From Pegoplata infirma (lineage: Eukaryota; Arthropoda; Insecta; Diptera; Anthomyiidae): DNA of 64,000 nt. This document shows, piece by piece, positions 31,151-43,079 of this stretch (its first letter is position 1; each line of letters begins with the position of its first letter). The stretch covers positions 24,750,262-24,814,261 of the forward strand of contig OY992540.1 in assembly GCA_963921195.1 (NCBI GenBank). Reading direction: 5' to 3'. The translations under genes were made by a program, and so were the position numbers. The notes under the pieces were generated by a model, which saw only the letters and a program-made list of their open reading frames with translations, searched no databases and was not told where the DNA came from.

Positions 31151-31980
31151 TGTTTCTTCCTCCCTCATTTGCACCCCCCTAAATATGAATTTGGACCGTT
31201 AAAAAAAATCGTGTCCTTTTGTTTTTCTTGCTCTACAAAATAAAACCAATTCCTTAAAAATCCGCGGGTGACACTAGGCAGACTTCCTTTGTAGGTCGTG
31301 CAAAAAATGACCAACATAAATAAATTTAAAACAGAATAATTATTTTCTTGAAAATTATTCTATAAGAATATCATGGTGTATTTATTAAAGAAAAACGACC
31401 TCGAGCCTACTTAAAATATTTAATTTATTTTAAATTCAAATATTAATATTTCCATTTATTTTTCTTTCTTTTAGGTAAGTTTTAAATCAATTGCTACCCA
31501 GTTAAACTTTTACACAAGTAAGTTTTTATGCCTTGTAAATCTAAAGTTTTCAAAATTTTAATTTATAAATATAATATGAGCACATCTTTATCAAGTGCAT
31601 ATATAATTTTATTGCAAAACGTGCAATAAAATAAAAAAAACATTATTAATTTTAATATTACAAATTGTGTCTTTAACAAGACAATGGCATCAATAAAATA
31701 AAATAAAATAAAATAAATATTCCTCTAGAGGAATAAAATTCAAAACCAACCCCATTAATCTTTTCCCCCTAAAATTTTTTCCAAACAAACCTAAACACTA
31801 TCTTCACTTATTATGGACTTTATCGCCATTTCGTTTAGTCCCAAATAAATTTAGTTATAATCCACAATGGGGGGACTATGACCAAAAAAAATTGGACATA
31901 ATCCCAAATAAAAAATGGACACAATTCCCAGAGATTAAGGGGATTATAACCGCGTAACAAATAGCCATAATCCCAATTAC
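31151..31980. other. Fragments: element E and repeat C pieces, AAATA run
   Basis: 31170-31280 resembles 5320-5420 of element E (CACCCCCCTAAATATGAATTT, GACCGTTAAAAAAAATCGTG). 31310-31405 carries the repeat C block (GACCAACATAAATAAATTT, AAACGACCTCGAGCCTACTT). An (AAATA)n microsatellite sits at about 31696-31718. 31800-31975 holds loose repeats of ATAATCCCAAATA. 31431-31690 has nothing recognised. Confidence 0.5.
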
Positions 31981-31984
31981 ACAC

Positions 31985-32478
31985 CTAGAAAAGTTTTACA
32001 GTAACTATTTACGGTTATTCAAAAAGTTTTTAGTTAAAGTTGATTTAAACGTTTTATCGTTTGTTTTTCAAGGAAAATAAAATATTGAATGATTTATACA
32101 GTTGTAAAAACAATAAACTACAAAAGTTACGGAAAAATATTTAAATCAGTTAAATTTTTTGTGCGGCCCTATGCTCCTTGTAGGAGTAAAAGGAACAAAT
32201 ATATATATATAAATTATTTGTGACTGATTATTCCTTATAATTTTACGGAAGTACGGTTTTTGTAGTTTGTTATTCAAAAATTTTTATTTTTACTTCACAA
32301 AATAAAAAAAATTAAACAGTTAAAATAACTGAAATATCGTTTGTTTTTACGGAATGTATAGTCATTTATTAACGTTTAAAACTAACTGAAAAATTATGTT
32401 GTTTCAAATGAAATATAAGTAGTCCGTTTTTTAAAAGGAAAAACGATTATTTAAAACGTTTTTTCAGTTGAATTTCTC
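31985..32478. mobile_element. MITE M7, M6 family, reverse and right-truncated
   Basis: Starts CACCTAGAAAAGTTTTACAG, the mirror of the M6 right end, and keeps GTAACTATTTACGGTTATTC and ACGGAAGTACGGTTTTTGTAG. About 60 bp of GC-richer sequence at 32160-32215 is absent from M6. The far end (TTTCAGTTGAATTTCTCTC) stops just before foldback FB2 copy 2. Confidence 0.65.
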
Positions 32479-32988
32479 TCTAAATTAAAATATGAGGCAT
32501 TCCACACCAAATGTCCAGCGAAAAAAACACATGTACCGTAAACTTCTGAATAGGTTGTATGGATAGCCCAATATGAAACTTAGAAAATTGCGTTTTTGGT
32601 ATTTAAATTTTTCAAAAACTGGGCTTAGGAGGCGTGGTCAAATATTGGAAAGATTGTCAAATTTGTGGCGAGTTGCCTTGATTAAATATTTATCACATTA
32701 AAACGGAATGCACCACAATCTCAAAAATTTACATTATTATATAGTTTTGTATGGGCTATCGATTAAATTTTTTTTTTGGAAAATTTTCAGAACCCGTTCT
32801 GAAATTTTCCATTTTTTAAAAATGTCAATTTATTAAAAAACATGCCACTTTTTTTTTCTTTTTTAATTTTTTTTTTTTTTTTAAAGTTTAGATGTTTGTC
32901 CATCCACACAAAAAAATTCAGAAACACTTTCTTCGTTTTTTCGAGAAAATCGCGTTTGAACTTTAAGTTTCATAACAATTTTGTAATT

Positions 32989-34271
32989 CCCAATAAAAAC
33001 TTCTGTTACCAAGTAATGGGGTTTTCCCCTTAAAATAGATGGTGGTAGCTAGTTACTAGGTTTGTGAAACACTCATTATTTTAACATGGCGATGTCATTG
33101 GAGTAATGACCGCATACCCACTCGCTTACGAGAATGCTACTGAAAAACTACATACATTAGTACCACAAATAATGAGCTACAAGTAGCCCAAAAATAACTC
33201 GTTACCCACTCCTTACAAAAATGATACCAAATAACAGCATACAATAGTCCTAAAAATTGGCCGTCTTCCCTCAGCAAGGAATTGCGTCAAAAGTAAAATG
33301 TTCGCTTCATGCCTATTCGTCAGGATGATAAAGTTCATGTTAAACGCGGTTATTTCAAGAGCAACCAAGCGGGAAAATTTCTACTATCTAAATGTAAGAA
33401 AGGCCAACGGAACCAATGTTTACGTTGAAATCCATCCCTCAAAATGTTTGATTGTAAAATTCAAATAATACAAGGACCGAAAATATATCTTGGAACATCG
33501 TAGAAAGGGACATTTGGCTGCTTAGGGCAGGACCAATAACAAATATACAGAAGCGACGGCTGCTCAGCCCATGGAAATCACATTAAACCTTATCTTGAGT
33601 TTTAGTCTGTATAAGAGTGAGTAAGTTTTTAAGAGAAATACTGTCTATGATGGTTTTTTACCTTTAAACCGGTTTTAACATACTTTAAACAACAAGACAA
33701 ACAAACAAGTTAAATTACAATTTGGAAAACGCCCCAAAATTTCTAGAAAAACAATTACAATTTACAAAAAGCCAAAAAAACAGAAAACTTTAATAGAAGT
33801 TATTTAAAGACTAATTAAGGCTCATAAATCACTATCAAGTGTCAGCTAGATCCAGGTTTTTAAATATCAATTTGGTTTTCTAAACTTTAATTTGCCTGTT
33901 CCCAATTTTAATCAGAATTCCTGAATTTGAATTTCTGTTAACGGAGTTTTATTAGAAAAAGTAGAGAAATGTTAATCTTTTTTATGCTAAATGTGAAAGT
34001 TCTTTCGAAATTTTCTTTAACATTTTTTTTAATTTTAATAAAAAAAAAAATTATTTGGACAACTTATCAAATATTTTAAATCGTATTTTCCAGTAACCGG
34101 TTCTGTATTAGGCTATCAGTAACTCGTTTTTAGTTAACACGATGTAACCGGTCCTGTATGAGGTTATCGGCAACTCATTATTTGTTAACAAGAAGTAATC
34201 GAGCAGGTAACGAGTCCTCATTACATAGAATGCAGGCGGTAATGGGGACTTATTACCAAGTTTTTGATGGG
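32989..34271. mobile_element. 1.28-kb element with captured RpL26, TIR CCCAWYAAAAACTT
   Basis: CCCAATAAAAACTT at 32989 is mirrored by AAGTTTTTGATGGG ending at 34271. FB2 copy 3 at 56915 keeps the uninterrupted host reading TTTTGTAATTTGCTT, so both ends are fixed to within 2 bp; the overlap suggests a TT duplication. Both flanks of the pseudogene are filled with degenerate GTAACGAGT/ACTCGTTAC-type blocks. No transposase seen. Confidence 0.7.
33260..33586 (+). pseudogene. RpL26: Ribosomal protein L26 (eL24-uL24 family uL24) pseudogene, 5'-truncated
   Basis: Translated in pieces, the segment follows fly RpL26, a large-subunit ribosomal protein (universal name uL24). Seen in order: LSKELRQK and VRFMPIRQDDKV (33270 onward), RGYFKSNQAGK, then in another frame KANGTNVYVEIHPSK, then KDRKYILEHRRKG, and finally KYTEATAAQPME. 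The last stretch matches the C-terminal tail of the dipteran protein. About the first 30 residues are missing. A stop replaces the Tyr after LRQK, about 12 codons are lost before KANGTN, and at least two frameshifts and further stops follow. No intron interrupts the matched blocks, which fits an mRNA-derived copy, but I cannot see a poly(A) tail or target duplication of its own. It lies wholly inside the 32989-34271 element and must have moved or been trapped with it. Confidence 0.9.
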
Positions 34272-34866
34272 TTTGCTTGTATTTCTTTGATTTAACGTTG
34301 CGAATGAGTAATATTTATGCAATTAATAATACTCATTCGCAACTTTAAATCAAGAAAATACTAGCAAATTACAAAATTGTTATGAAATTTAAAGTTCAAA
34401 TGCGATTTTCTCGAAAAAAACGAAGAACGTGTTTCTCATTTTTTTTTGAGTGGATGGACAAACATCCAAACTTAAAAAAAAATAAATAAAAAAGAAAAAA
34501 AAAGTGGCATGTTTTTTAATAAATTGACATTTTTAAAAAATGGAAAATTTCAGAACGGGTTCTGAAAATTAAAAAAAAAAAAAAAATTTTACTCGATAGC
34601 CCATACAAAACTATATAAGAATGTAAATTTTTGAGATTGTGGTGCATTCCGTTTTAATGTGATAAATATTTAATCACACCACAAATTTGACCATTTTTCC
34701 AATGTTTGACCACGCCTTCTAAGCCCAGTTTTTGAAAATTAGAAAAACCAAAAACGCAATTTTTGGTTTTTCTAATGTAGGGCTATCCAAACAACCTATT
34801 CAGAAATTTACGGGACACATGTTTTTCTGTAGCGGGACATTTGGTGTGGAATGCCTCATATTTGTA

Positions 34867-35345
34867 AAATGCATTTGATGCATCCAAAATTTTACAGAAA
34901 AAACTTTGTAAATTTACAGAGTTTAGTAAAAACATGTTATTTTGTAAACTTTAAAAATATTTTTGAAAATATTTTTTTTATACTTTTTTAACATTTAAAA
35001 AAAAAATGCAGATAAAATTTTTGTGTTTTTACAGAAAACTCTGTTTTTTACATAGAAATAAGTAAAACTACAGATAAAACTTAGTTTATTAGTTAAAAAA
35101 AATACAGAGTATTTCGCTTAAATCTGTATTTAGCAGAAAACTCTGTTAATTATCTGTAAAATTAAGATTACAAAGTTAAAAGTAATATGGCAGATGAAAC
35201 TTTGTTTTTTTTTGTCACTACAAAATACAAAGTATATTCTTTAAATCTGTATTTTGACAGAAAAGTCCGTCAAATATCTGTTGAATTGAGATTACAGTCA
35301 TTTTACAGAGTAATTTACAGAGTTATTATTTTCAGTGTATTTTTT
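34867..35345. mobile_element. Probable MITE M8 with ACAGAAA-type filler
   Basis: Repeated TTTACAGA(A/G) and AACTCTGT blocks on a weak inverted plan (TTTACAGAAAAAACTTTG near 34895 and near-mirror blocks to 35340). Exact ends not visible. Similar in style to M6, M9 and M10. Confidence 0.45.
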
Positions 35346-35715
35346 CATAGAAAATTTTCAGAAGTCACTGTTATCCTTTAAAATTTTTCAGATTATCCCT
35401 GTAAAATTTTTTTTATAAAAATTTTTCAGATTTCGAGATTTTTAATCCTTTGGAAAATTGTTTAGAAAATTTCCTTCTTCCTTCTTTTCTTTTTTGTCTC
35501 TTTTTCTTTCTTTTTTTTCCCCCTCTTTCTATTTGAAATTTGGGAAGATAATTTCCCCTTCTCCCTTTGTGCCTACGCATTATTGAAATACGCACCAAAA
35601 TTTTAATAACGAAGATTATTTAAATAAAAATCGTGATATTGAATTTTACAAAACTACTTTTTAACTACAAAACTACAGTTTCAATTTTCATAAATAACAC
35701 AGCTCAACACTCATT
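35346..35715. repeat. Polypyrimidine tract within unassigned DNA
   Basis: A strong C/T-rich tract runs from about 35470 to 35530 (TTCTTCCTTCTTTTC, CCCCCTCTTTC). The Lys/Arg-rich minus-strand open frame here is an artefact of it. No other feature. Confidence 0.6.
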
Positions 35716-36530
35716 TTCTGGTTTGAATTCTGATGATCAAATTTAGTAGACTTTGATCTGCTGATTCCAAATCTGCTCTCCAAATTTTTCCATCACGTCC
35801 AGATTTTTAATTATTCACGGTTGAAAATGCAAAAAATAACCATTTTTGCATTTGAAAGCCATTCAGTGGAATATAAATCTGGTATAAAGCGCAAAAGTAT
35901 AATTTTTCTATAGTCTCCAACATAGAACACAATTTTTTTCACATTATTACATTTGGTTGGGCTTTACTTGCGTTTTAAAATGATACTGTTAAAATTACCA
36001 TTTTTGTAAAATTTACCTTAGTTTTTTTGATATTTTTCAAAGAAAAACTCAAAGAAAATAAACATTTTACAAAATTGAGCTTTCTGTGTTATTTTTTGTG
36101 TAAACTGGAAGACATCTTGAATGGGCTTAAAAGCCTATAACAAAGAATGAACTTTTGCCTAAATGTTGAGCTCATCGCAGTAATGATTGATCATCTTTTT
36201 TTGTTTTAGAGCCTTTTGGTGCTTTTTCTAATATTTTTGACAATGTTTTTTTAAAATGCATGTTTGGCCATTAAAAGTGCAACAACTTAAAATTTTTTTG
36301 ATAATATTTTTGAGATCATAGTTCAATTCTACTCTCACGCTTTATACCAGATTTTTATTCCACCCAGCGGCTGCTGTGCAGGCTTTCAAAAAAGTAAAAA
36401 ATCGCGTTTTTTCGCATTTTCAACCGCGGATAATTAATATTCCAGACGTGATGGACAAATTTGGAGCACGAATTTGGAATCAGCGAGTCAAAATCTTTAA
36501 AAATTTTATATGAAACTTCAAACCGGAGCC
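35716..36530. mobile_element. Foldback with GGTTTGAA ends, about 0.8 kb
   Basis: The left arm (GGTTTGAATTCTGATGATC, CTGATTCCAAATCTG, CCATCACGTCCAG, CGGTTGAAAATGC, AATCTGGTATAAAGCG) is matched in reverse at 36330-36530 (CGCTTTATACCAGATT, CAGACGTGATGG, TTTGGAATCAGCG). Arms are about 200 bp and diverged. No coding capacity. Confidence 0.7.
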
Positions 36531-37816
36531 AAAAACCTTCGATTTGTTGAGCGGTGTAATTTGTTTTACTATTATTACAACAATATAGTTTAACAAGTAT
36601 CTTATTCAATTTTTGGTGATTTGTGTTTTTTTTATTCAAGTAACACCTTAAATTATATCAATTAAAATATATTAAAATAATATTTGTTTTTAATTAAATC
36701 TATAGTAGTTAGAAAATGATAAAAAAAAATATTTAAAAAAAACAACAATAAAAAATTAATATGACGACAACATTTATTTTGTTTTTCTTTTTCTATAATA
36801 ATAAATATATGTTCGAAGAGGTTCGATTCGAACTTCGAACTTAATACCGTTGGTTATTGGTTCTTGCAGGTTAACAACATGCGGAAATTTAGTTGCAAAC
36901 TATACGTCGTCTAGGCAAGCACTCTACGTAGAAGTGTCTATTATCAGAAAAAAATAATAATAATAAAAAAAATTACCGTGTTTTATTATTTGGCCAAATA
37001 TTTTTTATTAATAATAAAACGTGTAAATTAATAAAATAAATAAAAAAGTCCAGTGTAAATAAAAATTAAAAAAAAAAAAAAAATTAGCAGCTTTAGAAAA
37101 CAAAATTCTAAATTAAAAAGCGTGCTTCATTGAAAAAAAGGTCTTAACAAAAAAAAGTGTTAATTAAGAAGTGGTAAAAAAAAAAAATCTAAATAAAAAA
37201 TCCAATTAAAATAGAAAAAAAATAAATACATCTAAATTGTCTAACAAACGGTTATTAGCCTCTTACTTTCGTTTTTTGTTAAGTGGAAAATAAAAAAAAA
37301 ATTGTTAAATTGTTTTCTTATTTGCAGTTAAACAAATAAAGAATTCAAAAAAAAAAAAAGAAAGAAAAAAGTTATAAAAAATATTTTGTACGAGTGTTGA
37401 TTGTGTAATATGAGCTGATGTAAATTGCATACATAGTATGAAATTATACATAGATATTGTATTGTTTTACAATTTCTGATTGGAATATAATAAAAAAATA
37501 AATAAAAAATATTTTTCAAATGAAAAGAATTACCCAAAAAGGCAACAAATTCATAGAAATAAACAAAAATATTATAAAATAATAAAATAAATTGCAATAA
37601 TAAAAATAAAATCATTTAACAAAAAAATAAAAAATCTATACCATAATTTAAAAATAATAAAATTATATTAATTTCTTGATAAAAACTATAAACATATCCT
37701 AAATTCACTGATTTTTTTTTTGCGGAAGTTTTTTTTTTTGAAATTCTTAACAAATTTTAATGCCCTACAGTAAGCATGTTAATATTTACATTAGAATGGG
37801 AAGAAAAAAAATGTTT
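36531..37816. other. AT-rich, nothing recognised
   Basis: Extremely AT-rich with A-runs. A CGAAGAGGTTCGATTCGAAC block (about 36815) forms a short inverted repeat. Open frames at 37328-37615 and 36355-36639 are low-complexity. Confidence 0.5.
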
Positions 37817-40061
37817 GGGTGATTCCATGTCAAACCGCACAGAAAACTGTGATTTTCGGATTTGTCACCTCCGATTTTAATGAAATTCGCAAAAAATATT
37901 TCACATGCGTTGTTTTCATAAAATGATTACCTTACAGGCTCCAAAAATTTTTAGTTTTCGAAATATGGCGTCTTGAAAATTGGCAAAAACGTCAAATTTG
38001 CAAAAAGGTGCACATACAAAGTCACCCATAACTTTAAAACTATAAAACCCACAATTACCAAATAGGTACCATTTGAAAGCTGAAAGGATTACCTTATAAG
38101 TGACATGCACAATTTTTTCTTGTAACGAAAGGTCAAAGGTCATATTTCAAGGTCTAATGTTCAAAGACCTATATCTCAAAATCCGACATTTTTAAAATTT
38201 TCAAAAAAATATATGATAACAATCAAGTCTTTCTCTACATTTGTATCAAAATTTCAGGGTGGACACTCATATGGTTCCAAAGTTACAGAAGAAAACGTGC
38301 TCGAAGGCAAGGTTTTTTCTACGAGTTTATATAAAAAATATTGCACAAACAAAACAATATACATAGTCGTAAACAAAGGTGCGGGTCTAGAACAAGTCTT
38401 TTTATGTATTTTGAGTTATATTGTAGGGGTTTTCTTGTTCTTTTACAAGGAAAGTCCTTGAAAGTGAACATACCTGATTTCTTTTAAATTTATACACAAG
38501 CTAGAAAAAATAAATCTAAAATCAACCAGTCTGAGCTTGTCGGCCTAAATTCAGGTTAAACGCGGTTAAAAATTGCCCATTTTCAGTTATTTTAAAGTTT
38601 AGGTACTTTATATTGATGCCATATATAACAGATCGGTTTCAATCGAAACCTTTATTCTTCCATAGTAGGGAAATAGGAATGGGGTGGGGGAACCGTATGT
38701 TCAAAGCGGAATAAAGCTCATAAACAAGAATATAATCAAGCATAAAAATGGTTTAGAAATGAAAACACTAATGTTTCGAACTTCTTTGAATTTTTGCCTT
38801 ATTTTATTTTGGACACACTAATAAAGATATATTTTTTTTTAAATTCGGATGAAATCCGACCTGTAAAAAAAACTGCCAATAAAAAATTTATGTGATTGCT
38901 TAATTTAAATAGAAAATAGTACCAACAATGAATTTGTTTTACAAAAACTATATAGTTTACCAAAAACTATACATTTTTAACAAAAACAATTATGCAACAA
39001 ATAAAATGTATCAAACAGACGCCAAAATTTTTTTTTTCAAATGAAACGGATCTGATATAAGTGGCATCAATGTACCTAATATCCTATTCACACGTACAGT
39101 TTTAAATCGTTTTTAGCAGCAATATTTTAAGCACTTTCTTTATTCTGTTACAGTATATTGACAGAAAATGCTAAAAATAATTGCTAAAAACGGTTTAAAA
39201 CTGTAAGTGTGAATTGGGTATAAAAGTTAAAAATACTAAAAATCGTTCATTTTTGACTCCCGTTTAACCCTTTAAAACTAAATTAAGACCAATAAGCTCA
39301 GACAGGTCGATGTTAGATATTTGTTGTCTTTCATGGGCATAAATTTCAAAGAAATTACGTATGTTCACTTTGAAGATTTTCCTTGTAAGAAAACAAGAAA
39401 ACCCTACGATAAAATTCAGTTTTGATTGTGAATTCAAATTCAGGAGGTCGAAATATTAATAAATAATGTGTTCAGTTTTTAGGTCCGTCCCTTTGTTTGT
39501 TTACTGCTAGCAGCATGCTAGCATGCTATGCTGCTTTGTGTGTGTAAGCTTTTGCATATGAACTCGTAAAGAAAATCTTGACTTCAAGCACGTTTTCCTC
39601 TGTAACTTTGGAACCATATGAGTTTCCACCCTGAAATTTTGATACAAATGTAGGGAAAGACTTGATTGTTATCATATATTTTTTTGAGAATTTTAAAAAT
39701 ATCGGATTTTAAGATATAGGTCTTTGAACATTAGACCTTGAAATATGACCTTTGACCTTTCGTTACAAGAAAAAATTGTGCATGCCACTTATAAGGTAAT
39801 CCTTTCAGCTTTCAAATGGTACCTATTTGGTAATTGTGGGTTTTATAGTTTTAAAGTTATGGGTGACTTTGTATGCGCACCTTATTGAAAATTTGACGTT
39901 TTTGCCAATTTTCAAGACGCCATATTTCGAAAACCGAAAGGTTTTGGAGCCAGAAAGGTAGTGATTTTAGGAACACTATCCATTTGCAATATATTTGGCA
40001 AATTTTATTTAAATCGAAGGTGACAAATCCGAATGCTGTGTGGTTTGAGCTGGATTTGCCC
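37817..40061. mobile_element. Foldback FB3, 2.2 kb, GGGTGATTCCATGTC end
   Basis: The left arm starts GGGTGATTCCATGTCAAACC; the right arm ends GGTTTGAGCTGGATTTGCCC. Long arms mirror each other from 37860 to about 38640 and from about 39060 to 40050 (TTTCGTTACAAGAAAAAATTG, CATATGAGTTTCCACCCTG and others). GTTT adjoins both ends (37813-37816 and 40062-40065), a possible 4-bp duplication. The terminus resembles the TGRGGCATTCCA foldbacks. The open frame at 38213-38461 is inside an arm and is not a gene. Confidence 0.8.
39083..39218. mobile_element. 136-bp MITE inside the FB3 right arm
   Basis: CCTATTCACACGTACAGTTTT at 39083 mirrors AAAACTGTAAGTGTGAATTGGG ending at 39218, continuing inward (CGTTTTTAGCA/TGCTAAAAACG). 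TAT flanks both sides. The left FB3 arm lacks it, so it came after FB3 formed. Confidence 0.75.
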
Positions 40062-40161
40062 GTTTACTAAAATAAAATTTAAAAGATTTTAAAAACATTA
40101 AAAATTTTTGTTTTTTTTTTCAGAATAAAAATCCTAAATTTCAAAATTTTTAAAACTTTTA

Positions 40162-40600
40162 CACTCAAAAAAAAAAAAAAAACTTGTAAAATTACAAGAA
40201 AAGTTTGTAACTTTTTTGCTACCTCCTATTTGACAAGAATTCCTTGTTTTAGAAGCTTTTTACCAGTAATTTTGTAATTTTACAAGATATTTACCAATTA
40301 AATTGTAAATTTACCATTTTGTTGATAAAACTTACAAGGAGGTTTTGTAACATTACAAGAATTTTGGCTACCTCCTATTTTACGAGAATTGCAAGTAAAA
40401 ATCACGAGCTTTTTTGTAATTTTATAAGTTTTTTACCAATAAAATTGTAAATTTACAACTTTTTTGGGGAAATAAAACTTACAATTAATTATCGTAAATT
40501 TACTAGATTTTTTTGTAAAAAACCTTGGAAATTTGTAAACTTACAAGAAAAACTGAAAAATTATTGAGTAAACTTTTAATTAAAAAAATATTAAAAGCTT
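40162..40600. mobile_element. MITE M9, M10 family, right end unclear
   Basis: TA (40160-40161) then CACTCAAAAAAA, and repeated blocks CTTGTAAAATTACAAG, ACCTCCTATTTGACAAGAATT and TTACCAATAAAATTGTAAA. Same family as M10 at 46551. No clean mirrored end before the CTCGAG-type repeat at about 40640. Confidence 0.65.
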
Positions 40601-41308
40601 ACTAAAAAATTTTAGTATATTTTTAATTGACACAATTACAAACTTTACTTAAAATGTTTCGTATTCGATTAGAGTTTTATTCTAGTTCGAGGCCCAAAAA
40701 TATTTCTATACTAGCTGGCCCGGTCCGCGTTGCTGGCCCAAATATAAGATTTCGTCTCGCTTCAAATATATAGCCCTGCAAAAAATGTAATGAATTTCTT
40801 GGCTTAGAAAATTCGTGGGCGTGGTTTTAAAGACCCGATTACGCAGATAATCATCTTGAAATTATATTTAGGAACTAAAAAAAATTACCAGGTCTTAGAC
40901 TTTGCGATCTGTACATATTTAAAACTTCTTTGGTATTATTACGAACAACACAAAAATAAATTACGCATATCCTTCGTTCTTATCGTGAGCTATTGTCTGG
41001 AGTTCAAACAAACCTTTATAGTTTTCCCGAATTTTCCATTTTCCCGGGACACTTCTCTCATTTATATTTCCTTAAAAACCTAATTGGAATTGGAACATAA
41101 AAAAATCGGTCCGGTCATTAGTAGTCGACACATTTAGACAAAAGTGGGCGTTAAAATTTGTGTGCTAAGTTAAACTTGTACATATGTTAACAATACCCAA
41201 GGATTTAAAATCATTTTTACCAAGTTTAAGCGGAATCTATTAAGAACAATTTTTTTTAATCGAATTAAAGTAAAAATTAATTTTATATATATCGAAAAAA
41301 GTGGACGA

Positions 41309-41810
41309 CGCACAGTGGCGCCTTTTGACTTTTTTCGTTGCAAAAATCATAACTTTTGAACTAATGAAGATATTTTAAAAATTTAAATATCATTCGAAAG
41401 AAGACTCCCCTAGCTTCAAAATATATGAGCCGCAATGTAATAGGTCAGCCGCGGCACTGTGCACAGTGTCGTATTTTGACTTTTTTCGTTGTAAGCATTA
41501 TAAATTTTAAAGTAATAAAGATATCAAGATTTATAAAGCATTTGAAAGAAACCCCTTTAGCTTAAAAATAAGTAACATCGGCCCACTGCAGCACAGTGCC
41601 TCGTTTTGACTTTTTTTCGTTGCAAAAATCATAAGTTTTGAAGTTAGCAAGATATTTTTAATGTTTACAACGCACTTGAATTTTATCTCCTTTAGCTTCA
41701 AGAAAAGCGCATCCGCATTGTAATAGGCCCACTTTGGCACTGTGCACAGTGACAGCTTTTGACCTCTTTTGTTGCAAAAATCCTATCTTTTGAAGTAATG
41801 ATATTTGTAA
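41309..41810. repeat. About 150-bp tandem repeat, four copies
   Basis: The block GCACAGTG plus TTTTGACTTTTTTCGTTGC and AATCATAACTTTTGAA recurs at about 41310, 41461, 41590 and 41744 (steps of 130-154 bp). It lies inside the Helitron candidate. Confidence 0.8.
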
Positions 41811-43079
41811 ATTCATTTAAACTATAACTTCTTGTGCGTCAAATTAAGTCAATCCGCAGGCTGATATTCTCGTGAATACATATTAAATGTCTCGAAAAAA
41901 TACCCTCTAATATGACAGAGAAAAAATAATAAAAAAAATAAATTAGGAAATTTTTATGGGTATTGAGTAAAATATTACTCAATTTTGCACCAGAAAACCA
42001 TTCGATATTTGAAATTTAATAAATGTTTACCAACAAATTTGAGTAAATTTTCAATTTATAAAACTAAAATTTTACTTGAATTTTTTTTTTTTTGTTTTTT
42101 TTAAGTAATTTTTTAATTGTGTCAAGTAAAAATTTCCTTAAAACTTATATATTTAAAAAAAAGTTTCACCTTTTAAACTAACCAAGTATATTTATGTGTT
42201 AAAGACATAGGCTAATTTTAAAAAGATGATTAGAAACTTTCAAATACATAAAAAAGAACTATAAACTCAATGAGAATTCAAAACACTAATTAACTTTAAC
42301 ATTAACTTTGTTTTGTTAAAAATACAAAATTTTAACTTTTAAAATATCTTAATTCGTTCAGGAGTTACAGTTCCTCAGAGTTGTAACTTATAGAAAAAAA
42401 ATTTCCGCTAGGGGGCGTTATAAGCAAATAAAAAGCCAAAAAATACAATATAATAAATTAAAGACCAATACATCTACTAAGCTTGATAAAAAATTCCAGT
42501 GGATCTCAAAACTGCCCAAAATCTGTTAGGATATTTTAAAAATATCTCCTTTTCGTAGTAAAACTTGTTACAGTTTCTTTGTTTTTTCATGTACACGGGC
42601 AAGTACGGGCAGCCAATTTTTATTGAATAAGTTAGGGTATTAAATACTAAACATCCTCTGTTTAATAGTTCCCGTCACAAACCGTCACTTTTTTAGTTCT
42701 ATTCTATCAAATGTAAAAAAAAGACCGAAATATGGTGTGTTTGCAAAACTGCGCCTAAAAACAAAGTATTGGACCAAATATACCGTTTTTTATATCGTTT
42801 CATTTGAAATAATAAACCTTTCAAACGACACCAAAAAAATAATGATCGGTTGCATAGTTTGCCTGAAATTCAATTTAAAAGATGATATATTTTTTTTAAA
42901 TTTTAACTTTTTCCTGCAGACTGAAAAATTGCCAACTTTGGATGGCTCTATAATTCATAATTTTTATCCGATTTTAAAATTTTTTTTGAATTCTTAATCT
43001 ATAAGGAGTTTTCAATCAGATGTAATCATTCATTTTATCAAATTCTTCTGTCAATTTTTGGATTTTTGCAACGCTTTTA

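Larger units (their letters stand above)
32493..34858. mobile_element. Foldback FB2 copy 2, TSD TA, with nested element
   Basis: TGAGGCATTCCACACCAAAT at 32493 and its mirror end at 34858, with TA at 32491-32492 and 34859-34860. Without the nested element (32989-34271) it is a simple hairpin of about 1.1 kb whose arms meet near 34325 at ATGAGTAATATTTATGCAAT. This short form lacks the ACTCACGCTCACG interior seen in copy 1. Confidence 0.85.

Noticed and set aside
35413..35598. Lys/Arg-rich minus-strand frame resembling a nuclear protein
   Set aside because: It reads through a polypyrimidine tract; low-complexity artefact.
36815..36930. A tRNA-like sequence on minus (TTCGAATCGAACC plus TTGCCTAGACG)
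   Set aside because: The A- and B-box-like parts are about 100 bases apart, too far for a tRNA, and no stems form.
37916..38143. Protein similarity between this frame and one at 27728-28006 (KWYLF, FGNC)
   Set aside because: Both lie in FB3 arms; the frames differ in extent and the likeness is inherited from the repeat.
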